DNA of 10,822 nucleotides from T1Sed10-7 sp047921175 (GTDB taxonomy: Bacteria; Actinomycetota; Nitriliruptoria; Nitriliruptorales; Nitriliruptoraceae). The notes below the pieces were generated by a model. It was not told where the DNA came from. It worked only from the letters and a program-made list of their open reading frames with translations, and did not search any database. Location of the stretch: positions 1 through 10,822 of the forward strand of contig JBLRWQ010000084.1 of assembly GCA_047921175.1 (NCBI GenBank), written 5' to 3'. Made by a program: the position numbers and the translations under genes. Every line of letters begins with the position of its first letter. The first letter of the stretch is position 1. Of this stretch, positions 5,637 to 10,822 are shown piece by piece.

Positions 5637-6802
5637 CGCGGTCCTCCTGCTGCCAGCAGCGCCCGAGCGCGCCGGCGTGCGTCCTGGTCCGCCTCGAGGA
5701 CGTCCTCGAGATCGCGTGGCACCACGGGCGTGCTGGCCGCGAGGGTCGCCGCGATCGTGGCGGTGATGTCGAGGTAGGCCAGGCGTCCGGCGAGGAACGC
5801 CTCGACCGCGACCTCGTTCGCCGCGTTGAAGACCGCCGGATGGGTCCCGCCGCGCCTGCCGGCCTCCACGGCCAGCCGGAGCGCCGGGAAGGCGTCGTGG
5901 TCCACCGGCTCGAAGCTGAGCTGGCTCGCCGTCCTCCAGTCGCAGGCGGTGAAGGCCTGCCCGAGGCGCTCCGGCCACCCGAGCGCGACCTGGATCGGCA
6001 GGCGCATGTCCGGTGGGGACAGCTGAGCGATCGTGGACCCGTCCTGGAACTCGACCATCGCATGCACGATCGACTGGGGGTGGACCACCACCTCGATGCG
6101 ATCGAGACCGACGTCGAACAGCAGGTGGGCCTCGAGCACCTCGAGGCCCTTGTTCACGAGCGTGGAGGAGTTGATGGTGATGACCGGCCCCATCGACCAG
6201 GTCGGATGGTCCAGCGCGGCTGCGGGGGTGACGTCGGCGAGCTGGGCACGGCTGCGACCGCGGAACGGGCCGCCGCTGGCCGTCAGGAGCAGGCGGGCCA
6301 CCTCGGCACGGTCCCCACCACGAAGACACTGGGCCAGCGCGGCGTGCTCGGAGTCGACCGGCAGCAGGAAGCGTTCCCGGCCACCGGCGCGCTGCGCCGC
6401 CTCGACCACGAGGGCGCCCCCGACGATCAGGCTCTCCTTGTTCGCCAGGGCCACCGGGGTGCCCGCATCCAGGGCAGCGAGGGTCGGCGCGAGCCCGATC
6501 GCCCCGGTGATGCCGTTGACCACCAGGTCCGCGTCCATCGCCGCCAGCGACGCCGCCGCGCCCGCACCATCGAGCACCTCGAGCTCCGGGGCCAGGCCCC
6601 GCAACCGCCGGGCGGCCTCCGGGTCGGCGACCGCGATACGCCGGACGCCGTGCGCCGCCGCCTGTTCGGCCACGCGGTCGACGTCGCGACCGACCGCCAG
6701 GCCGACCAGCGTGAAGCGATCCGGATGCGCGGCCACGACCTCGATCGTCTGGCGGCCGATCGACCCGCTGGCACCGAGGAGGACGACGCGACGCCGGCTC
6801 AC
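5633..6802 (-). CDS. dxr: 1-deoxy-D-xylulose 5-phosphate reductoisomerase (DXR/IspC)
   Basis: DXR makes 2-C-methyl-D-erythritol 4-phosphate from DXP with NADPH, the first committed step of the MEP isoprenoid pathway. The product has 389 residues, the family's usual length. The NADPH loop GASGSIG is at 10-16, VNGITGAIGL at 95-104, and ALANKESLI at 118-126. The metal ligands are D150 and E152 in PVDSEHAAL and E221 in LVNKGLEVLEAH. The flexible active-site segment includes TASGGPFR (174-181) and HPTWSMGP (199-206). The next residue is V rather than the Lys common in proteobacteria; M. tuberculosis also lacks Lys there, so this is a lineage trait. The GTG start overlaps the rlmN stop (GTGA), with GGAG (6808-6811) five bases upstream; the 3' end overlaps rseP. 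Coupling on both sides indicates one transcription unit rlmN-dxr-rseP. Confidence 0.97.
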   Translation of the reverse strand: MSRRRVVLLGASGSIGRQTIEVVAAHPDRFTLVGLAVGRDVDRVAEQAAAHGVRRIAVADPEAARRLRGLAPELEVLDGAGAAASLAAMDADLVVNGITGAIGLAPTLAALDAGTPVALANKESLIVGGALVVEAAQRAGGRERFLLPVDSEHAALAQCLRGGDRAEVARLLLTASGGPFRGRSRAQLADVTPAAALDHPTWSMGPVITINSSTLVNKGLEVLEAHLLFDVGLDRIEVVVHPQSIVHAMVEFQDGSTIAQLSPPDMRLPIQVALGWPERLGQAFTACDWRTASQLSFEPVDHDAFPALRLAVEAGRRGGTHPAVFNAANEVAVEAFLAGRLAYLDITATIAATLAASTPVVPRDLEDVLEADQDARRRARALLAAGGPR

Positions 6803-8013
6803 GGGAGCTCCACCGGTGCGCCGCCGCGCCCGAGGGCGTCGACGCGGTCGGCCGCGCCGACCGCGGCCGGGAGCCGGGACCCGGCCCCGAGGGTGTAGGA
6901 GGCCAGCAGCTGACCGCAGGCGGCGTCCGCGTCACGGCCGCGGGTGTCCCGTAGGGTCACGGTCGCCCCCCGGCGCTCCACGCGCTCCACGAAGGCCCGG
7001 GTGCGGACCGCCGTGGGCTCCTTCCAGCGCACCCCCGGGGTCGGGTTCATGGGGATGACGTTGACGTGGGCACGCAGCCGGCGGGCGATCGCGGCGAGCC
7101 GGTCGGCCTGGTCGTCGGCGTCGTTGACCTCGCCGATCAGGCACCACTCGATGCTGACGCGCCGGTTGGTGGTCCGTCGGTAGGCCGCCATGGCCTGCTC
7201 CACCTCGGCGAGCGGATGCTGGCGGTTGACGGGGACGAGGTCGTCGCGCAGCTCGTCGGTGGCGGCATGCAGGGAGACGGCCAGGGTGACCGGCAGCCCG
7301 AGCTCCGCGAGCCGGGTGATGCCGGGTACCAGCCCGACGGTCGAGACGGTGATGGCCCGAGCCGACAGGTGGAAGCCATCGGGGTCGTGGAGCCAGCGGA
7401 CGGTCGCGAGCGTGGCGGGCAGGTTCGCCAACGGCTCGCCCATGCCCATGAAGACCACGTTCGTGATCCTGCTCGGGGCGCCGTCGGGCAGGTGCTCCTG
7501 CCCGATCACCCCGCTGCGCAGTGCCGCGTCGGCGACGACCACCTGGCGCACCACCTCACCGGCGGTCAGCTGCCGGCGGAACCCGGCCTGACCCGTGGCG
7601 CAGAACGGGCAGCCCATCGCACAGCCCGCCTGGGTGGAGATGCAGACGGTGGCCCGGTCGGGGTAGAGCATCAGGACCGTCTCGATCGCCTCCCCGTCCG
7701 TCAAGCGCAGGAGCAGCTTGTGGGTGTGCCCCTCGTCGGCGACGGTGTGGGCGACGAGCTCCGGACGGGCCGGCGCGAACCGGGCAGCGAGGCGATCGCG
7801 CAGCCCGGCGGGCAGGTCCGTCATCTCCGCCGGGTCGTCGACCCCGCGCACCAGCCAGCCGCGTAGCTGGTCGGCGCGGTAGCGGGGCTCGCCCAGCTCC
7901 GCCACGAGCGCCTCCAGGCCCGCACGGTCCAGGGCGTACGGGTCGACCATCCCCGTCGCCGAGGACGAGGTCTCCTCGGGCGCGAGGGGGAGCTGCGCGG
8001 GGTCGGGGGTCAT
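6799..8013 (-). CDS. rlmN: Dual-specificity 23S rRNA (A2503-C2)/tRNA (A37-C2) methyltransferase RlmN, radical SAM
   Basis: RlmN methylates C2 of A2503 in 23S rRNA and A37 in some tRNAs by a radical-SAM, ping-pong mechanism. In the 404-residue reading, the CX3CX2C cluster motif is C131-C135-C138 (QAGCAMGCPFCATGQ). C124 (ATVCIST) and C366 (DAACGQL) are the two extra cysteines matching E. coli C118 and C355, so the catalytic set is complete. FMGMGEPLAN (188-197), VSTVGLVPGI (223-232) and NVIPMNPTPG (318-327) are further family motifs. The accessory N-terminal domain begins near residue 24. The start is uncertain: ATG at 8013 has a GAGGA only three bases away, whereas ATG at 7950 (22nd codon) has none close by; a GTG at 8079 is also in frame. 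I prefer 8013. A tail of about 30 residues after the core is Gly/Ala-rich. The 3' end overlaps dxr by four bases. Confidence 0.95.
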   Translation of the reverse strand: MTPDPAQLPLAPEETSSSATGMVDPYALDRAGLEALVAELGEPRYRADQLRGWLVRGVDDPAEMTDLPAGLRDRLAARFAPARPELVAHTVADEGHTHKLLLRLTDGEAIETVLMLYPDRATVCISTQAGCAMGCPFCATGQAGFRRQLTAGEVVRQVVVADAALRSGVIGQEHLPDGAPSRITNVVFMGMGEPLANLPATLATVRWLHDPDGFHLSARAITVSTVGLVPGITRLAELGLPVTLAVSLHAATDELRDDLVPVNRQHPLAEVEQAMAAYRRTTNRRVSIEWCLIGEVNDADDQADRLAAIARRLRAHVNVIPMNPTPGVRWKEPTAVRTRAFVERVERRGATVTLRDTRGRDADAACGQLLASYTLGAGSRLPAAVGAADRVDALGRGGAPVELP

Positions 8014-8051
8014 GGGTCCTCGGCGTGCGGTGGGCGAGGCGACGCGCGGCG

Positions 8052-8057
8052 AGGGTA
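8052..8057 (-). promoter_or_regulatory. Possible -10 box upstream of rlmN
   Basis: TACCCT on the minus strand fits TAnnnT and lies 38 bases before the rlmN ATG, in the 128-nt cdsA-rlmN spacer. A start near 8045 would give a leader of about 30 nt. No -35 hexamer is recognisable. It would serve the coupled rlmN-dxr-rseP group, and it would also exclude the longer GTG start at 8079. Confidence 0.25.
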
Positions 8058-8079
8058 CGCCAGGCGGCGCGTCGCCCAC

Positions 8080-8096
8080 CGGGCCGGGCGGGCCCG
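8080..8096 (-). terminator. Small GC hairpin between cdsA and rlmN
   Basis: CGGGCC (8080-8085) pairs with GGCCCG (8091-8096) around a five-base loop, 46 nt after the cdsA stop. There is no T-run, so it would at best be a weak or U-less terminator ahead of the putative rlmN promoter. Chance occurrence in GC-rich DNA is a real alternative. Confidence 0.2.
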
Positions 8097-8141
8097 ACGG
8101 TCACCGCACGACGCCCGAGCAGGGGGCCGGCCGCTCGCCGG

Positions 8142-8996
8142 TCAGTCCAGGAGGGCAAGGCCGTAGAAGGCCACCGGCAGCGCGAACAGGATCCCATCCA
8201 CGCGGTCGAGCACCCCGCCGTGTCCCGGCAGCACGGCTCCGAGGTCCTTCACCCCGAGGTCGCGCTTGACCATCGACTGGACCAGGTCGCCGACGAAGCC
8301 GGCGGCCCCGGCAGCGACCGCCACGACGGCCGCGGTCGTCGGGGTGAAGGCGTCCCCCAACCGCGGCAGCACGAGGGCGGCCAGCACCGTGGCCACGAGT
8401 AGCCCGCCGACCAGGCCCTCCCAGGACTTGCCCGGGGAGATGGACGGGACGACCTTGTGGCGGCCGAAGGGCACCCCGAAGGCGTAGCCGCCGATGTCGG
8501 TGAGCGCCACGGCGCCGATCACCCCGAGGACGACCACGGGGCCGTCGGGACGGTCCACGAGGCGCGGGGCGTAGGAGGCGAACAGCCCGATCCACAGCCC
8601 GAAGAAGGCGGTCAGCCCGAGGGTGCGGGCCACCTCGGTGCGGTGCCCGTCGGCCAGCAGCCACAGGAAGGCGGTCACGAGCAGCAGCGCCATCCCGATG
8701 GGCTGGCCGGCGGCGCCGAGCGCTGCGGCCCCGACGACGCTGCCCACGATCCCGAGCAGCAACGGGACCAGCAGCACGCGCAGCCCGATCCCCTCGAGCA
8801 CCCGGACCACCTCGACGCCGGCGAGGCCGGCCAGGACGACGATGACCACGGTGAAGGCCTCGACCCGCCAGAACAGCGAGCCGAGGAAGACCACGGCGAG
8901 CACGACCCCGACGGCGATCGCCACCGGCAGGTTGCGACCGCCGACCATGCCACGGGGCTGGTCGTCGGGTGTCGGGGGCTCCGTCGGGGGCTCCAT
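8142..8996 (-). CDS. cdsA: Phosphatidate cytidylyltransferase (CDP-diacylglycerol synthase)
   Basis: CdsA makes CDP-diacylglycerol from phosphatidate and CTP at the cytoplasmic membrane, the branch point to all phospholipids. The 284 residues form a polytopic membrane protein: a short Pro-rich, acidic N-terminus (1-20), then about eight hydrophobic segments (for example 24-42, 48-62, 74-92, 100-116, 125-142, 152-168, 196-212, 220-236). Near the C-terminus is the complete family signature beginning SMVKRDLGVKDLG (241-253) and ending PGHGGVLDRVD (257-267). SISPGKSWEGLVGG (185-198), conserved in the family, is also present. I chose ATG 8996; the Shine-Dalgarno is poor, and GTG five codons upstream or ATG at 8948 cannot be excluded. 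It follows frr after 32 nt. No uppS lies between frr and cdsA, unlike in many Firmicutes and Proteobacteria; this is normal in actinobacteria. Confidence 0.95.
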   Translation of the reverse strand: MEPPTEPPTPDDQPRGMVGGRNLPVAIAVGVVLAVVFLGSLFWRVEAFTVVIVVLAGLAGVEVVRVLEGIGLRVLLVPLLLGIVGSVVGAAALGAAGQPIGMALLLVTAFLWLLADGHRTEVARTLGLTAFFGLWIGLFASYAPRLVDRPDGPVVVLGVIGAVALTDIGGYAFGVPFGRHKVVPSISPGKSWEGLVGGLLVATVLAALVLPRLGDAFTPTTAAVVAVAAGAAGFVGDLVQSMVKRDLGVKDLGAVLPGHGGVLDRVDGILFALPVAFYGLALLD

Positions 8997-9004
8997 CGAG
9001 GCGC

Positions 9005-9024
9005 GCACGGGCTGCCAGCCGTGC
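9005..9024 (-). promoter_or_regulatory. Hairpin filling the frr-cdsA spacer
   Basis: GCAC (9005-9008) with GTGC (9021-9024) and GGCT (9010-9013) with AGCC (9017-9020) give an eight-pair stem with one bulged G and a three-base loop. It occupies most of the 32-nt spacer, between the frr stop and the cdsA ATG, just where a ribosome binding site would lie. It may dampen cdsA initiation or stabilise the frr message 3' end. Confidence 0.3.
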
Positions 9025-9028
9025 CGGC

Positions 9029-9589
9029 TCAGACCTCGAGGAGCTCCTGCTCCTTGCCCTCGAGCGCCTTGTCGATGCGGGTCACGTGCTCGGCGGTGAG
9101 CGACTCGAGCTTCTTCGTGTAGCGCTCGTGCTCGTCCTTGCCGACCTCGCCGTCGTCCTCGAGCTTCTGCATGGCATCGCGCGCGTGGCGGCGCACGTTG
9201 CGCACCGCGACCCGACCGTCCTCCGCGGCGTGCTTCGCGAGCTTGATGTACTCCTTGCGGCGCTCCTCGGTCAGCTCGGGGAACACGCACCGGATCGTGC
9301 CGCCGTCGTTGGCCGGGTTGAGCCCGAGGTCGGAGTCTCGGATCGCCTTCTCGATGGCGTTCACCGAGCTCTTGTCGAAGGGGTTGACCAGCAGCATGCG
9401 CGGTTCGGGCACCGCGAAGTTCGCGAGCTGCTGGAGCGGCGTCGGCGTGCCGTAGTACTCCACCAGGATGCGGTGGAGCAGCTGTGGGTTCGCCCGTCCC
9501 GTGCGGATCCCGGCGAAGTCCTCGCTGACCTTCTCGACCGCCTGATCCATGCGACGGCCGGCGTCCTTGATGATCTCGTCGAGGGTCAT
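9029..9589 (-). CDS. frr: Ribosome recycling factor
   Basis: RRF works with EF-G to split the post-termination ribosome. The product is 186 residues, the usual size. Domain I is the three-helix bundle made of the N-terminal helix (about 1-30, with EDFAGIRTGRANP at 23-35) and the C-terminal two helices (about 106-186, with ELTEERRKEYIKLAKHAAED and VAVRNVRRHARDAM). Domain II (about 31-105) contains VEYYGTPTPLQQLANF (43-58) and NPFDKSS (69-75). The VRNVRR element (129-134), needed for ribosome binding in the family, is intact. The start is ATG at 9589 with GAGGAG (9596-9601) six bases upstream. It lies 38 nt after pyrH and is read in the same transcription unit. Confidence 0.97.
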   Translation of the reverse strand: MTLDEIIKDAGRRMDQAVEKVSEDFAGIRTGRANPQLLHRILVEYYGTPTPLQQLANFAVPEPRMLLVNPFDKSSVNAIEKAIRDSDLGLNPANDGGTIRCVFPELTEERRKEYIKLAKHAAEDGRVAVRNVRRHARDAMQKLEDDGEVGKDEHERYTKKLESLTAEHVTRIDKALEGKEQELLEV

Positions 9590-9627
9590 GCGGCGCTCCT
9601 CACAGCGGTCGGTCAGGGGGCGGACGA

Positions 9628-10374
9628 TCAGGTGGCAGGTGTGGCCGGTGCCGCTCGCACGAGGGTGCCGACCGGCTCCCCGCGGACGACGCGGGAGATG
9701 TTGCCCTCGCGCAGCAGCTCGAAGACGACGATGGGGAGCTCGTTGTCCATGCACAACGAGATCGCGGTGGCGTCCATCACCTTCAGGCCCTGGTTCAGCA
9801 CCGCGAGGAAGTCGATGTGCTCGTAGCGCGTCGCGTCCGGGTGCAGCTTCGGGTCCCGGTCGTACACCCCGTCGACCTTGGTGCCCTTGAGGATCGCGTC
9901 CGCACCGATCTCCAACGCCCGCTGGGCGGCGGTGGTGTCGGTGGTGAAGTACGGCACCCCGAGCCCCGCGGCGAAGATGACGACGCGCCCCTTCTCGAGG
10001 TGGCGGACGGCGCGGCGACGGATGTAGGGCTCGGCGAGCTCCTGCATCGCCACGGCGGTCTGCACGCGGGTCTCGACGCCTTCCTTCTCCAGCGCGTCCT
10101 GGAGCGCGAGGGCGTTGATGACCGTGGCCAGCATCCCCATGTGATCGGCGGAGGAGCGGTCCATGCCGGCGGCCGCCGGGGAGTTGCCGCGGAAGATGTT
10201 CCCCCCGCCGACCACGATGCCGATCTGGGTCCCGTCGCTGGCCTGGAGCTCGCCGATCTCCCGGGCGACCTGCCGGACGATGCCCGGATCGATCCCGCCC
10301 TTGACCTCGGGATCGGAGAAGGCCTCGCCGGAGAGCTTCAGCAGCACCCGGGCGAGCGGGCTCCGATCGGTCAC
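9628..10374 (-). CDS. pyrH: Uridylate kinase (UMP kinase)
   Basis: PyrH phosphorylates UMP to UDP and belongs to the amino-acid kinase superfamily, forming hexamers regulated by GTP and UTP in studied bacteria. The 248 residues show LLKLSGEAF (11-19), the nucleotide loop VVGGGNIFRG (54-63), DRSSADHMGMLATVINALAL (72-91), the phosphate-binding loop AGLGVPYFTTDTTAAQRALE (136-155), ILKGTKVDGVYDRDP (161-175) and DATAISLCMDN (201-211). The AGxGxPYF loop is the actinobacterial form, also seen in M. tuberculosis, rather than the GGTGNP of many other bacteria. A short Ala/Pro/Thr tail follows residue 240. The start is GTG at 10374 with GAGG (10381-10384) six bases upstream. It follows tsf after 57 nt, in the conserved tsf-pyrH-frr order. 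Confidence 0.97.
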   Translation of the reverse strand: MTDRSPLARVLLKLSGEAFSDPEVKGGIDPGIVRQVAREIGELQASDGTQIGIVVGGGNIFRGNSPAAAGMDRSSADHMGMLATVINALALQDALEKEGVETRVQTAVAMQELAEPYIRRRAVRHLEKGRVVIFAAGLGVPYFTTDTTAAQRALEIGADAILKGTKVDGVYDRDPKLHPDATRYEHIDFLAVLNQGLKVMDATAISLCMDNELPIVVFELLREGNISRVVRGEPVGTLVRAAPATPAT

Positions 10375-10431
10375 GTTGCACCTCGTCGTCGTCGGTCGCG
10401 CCGGTCGGTCACGGAGCCTAGTCGGGCTCGG

Positions 10432-10822
10432 TCAGGCACCCACCTCGAAGCGGGCGAAGCGCGCCACCTCGAGCTTCTCCCCGACGATGGCCTGGACCTC
10501 GCTGATGGCCTGCGCGACGGTCTTGTCCCCGTCGAGCACGTACGGCTGGTTGAGCAGGACCCAGTCCTCGTAGACCTTGCGGACCTTGCCCTCGACGATC
10601 TTGTCGATGATGTGCTCGGGCTTGCCCTGGTCGAGGGCCTCCTTGCGGGCGAACTCACGCTCCTTGTCGAGCAGCGCGGGGTCGACCTGGTCCTCGGAGA
10701 TCACCAGCGGCTTGGCCGCGGCGATGTGCATGGCGAGGTCCCGAGCGAGCTTCTGGACCGCCGCGGCCTTGGCCACGAAGTCGGTCTCGCAGGACAGCTG
10801 GAGCAGCACGCCGACCTTGGCC
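10432..10822 (-). CDS. tsf: Elongation factor Ts, C-terminal part (5' end outside window)
   Basis: EF-Ts is the nucleotide exchange factor for EF-Tu. The window holds the last 129 residues, reading AKVGVLLQLSCETDFVAK from the edge; a GTG at 10809 is an internal valine codon and not the start. The family signature SCETDFVAK is present, although the following residues AAAVQ replace the usual N-x-x-F. LAMHIAAAKP, then KPEHIIDKIVEGKVRKVYED and LLNQPYVLDGDKTV follow within about 70 residues, ending in ARFARFEVGA. This is the short architecture seen in Thermus and many Firmicutes; the longer dimerisation subdomain of M. tuberculosis EF-Ts, which lies between these motifs, is missing. By comparison about 70 N-terminal residues should lie beyond base 10822. 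The gene is followed by pyrH; rpsB is expected upstream, outside the window. Confidence 0.95.
   Translation of the reverse strand, partial: AKVGVLLQLSCETDFVAKAAAVQKLARDLAMHIAAAKPLVISEDQVDPALLDKEREFARKEALDQGKPEHIIDKIVEGKVRKVYEDWVLLNQPYVLDGDKTVAQAISEVQAIVGEKLEVARFARFEVGA

Noticed and set aside
2931..5777. A 948-codon open frame on the plus strand, antisense to ispG, rseP and the end of dxr
   Set aside because: Its product is rich in Asp, Arg, Gly, Leu and Gln with no recognisable motif. Long antisense frames are expected opposite GC-rich genes with strong third-position bias, and the minus-strand genes here are certain.
5637..6935. Upstream extension of the rseP frame through dxr, which would give a fused 925-residue protein
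   Set aside because: The extension is Arg/Pro/Gly-rich out-of-frame translation of dxr. The ATG at 5636 has an ideal Shine-Dalgarno and starts directly at TM1.
8997..9290. Upstream extension of the cdsA frame through frr
   Set aside because: It is an out-of-frame reading of frr, whose correct frame is unmistakable; CdsA normally starts close to its first membrane segment.
9590..10381. Upstream extension of the frr frame through pyrH
   Set aside because: It is an out-of-frame shadow of pyrH. The ATG at 9589 has a good Shine-Dalgarno and gives the exact family length.
10414..10429. Inverted repeat GAGCC/GGCTC just after tsf and a TAGGCT hexamer inside it
   Set aside because: A five-base stem without a T-run, and a -10-like box with no -35, are too weak in this base composition; tsf-pyrH cotranscription is at least as likely.
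1..10822. Search by eye for CRISPR repeats, insertion sequences, tRNAs, phage or defence genes, or any unknown gene cluster
   Set aside because: Nothing of the kind is visible; all genes are conserved housekeeping genes in familiar order, with no sign of recent transfer.

Overview
This window is a GC-rich (roughly 70% or more by eye), densely coding stretch of a bacterial chromosome. Every supported gene lies on the minus strand. The gene order, the closeness of IspG, PyrH and DXR to mycobacterial sequences as I remember them, and the absence of uppS beside cdsA and of ylxQ beside infB all point to an actinobacterium (Actinomycetota). The lack of proS between ispG and rimP and the short-form EF-Ts suggest a lineage outside Mycobacterium and Streptomyces. 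I cannot place it at class level.

In transcription order (high to low coordinates) the window reads: tsf (5' part missing), pyrH, frr, cdsA, rlmN, dxr, an M50 intramembrane protease of the RseP/Rip1 type, ispG, a 309-nt structured gap, rimP, nusA, ylxR, infB (3' part missing). The first block, 2865 to 10822, mixes translation factors (EF-Ts, ribosome recycling factor, the 23S rRNA/tRNA methylase RlmN), UMP kinase and envelope or isoprenoid functions (CDP-diacylglycerol synthase, two MEP-pathway enzymes and a site-2 protease). The second block, 1 to 2555, is the conserved rimP-nusA-ylxR-infB cluster for 30S maturation, transcription elongation/termination and translation initiation.

Translational coupling is strong. 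rlmN/dxr, dxr/rseP and ylxR/infB each overlap by four bases (GTGA, ATGA, GTGA), and most genes have a clear purine-rich Shine-Dalgarno. Seven of the eleven visible starts are not ATG (six GTG, one TTG). The main non-coding element is the ispG-rimP gap. It holds an extended -10-like box, several GC-rich inverted repeats, and a pair of overlapping hairpins that cannot both form in full. It probably separates the two transcription units and serves as the leader of the nusA operon.

I see no mobile element, CRISPR array, tRNA, rRNA, phage gene or defence system. The window is conserved housekeeping DNA. The points most worth a second look are the competing hairpins upstream of rimP and an insertion of roughly 90 residues in the cytoplasmic loop of the M50 protease.
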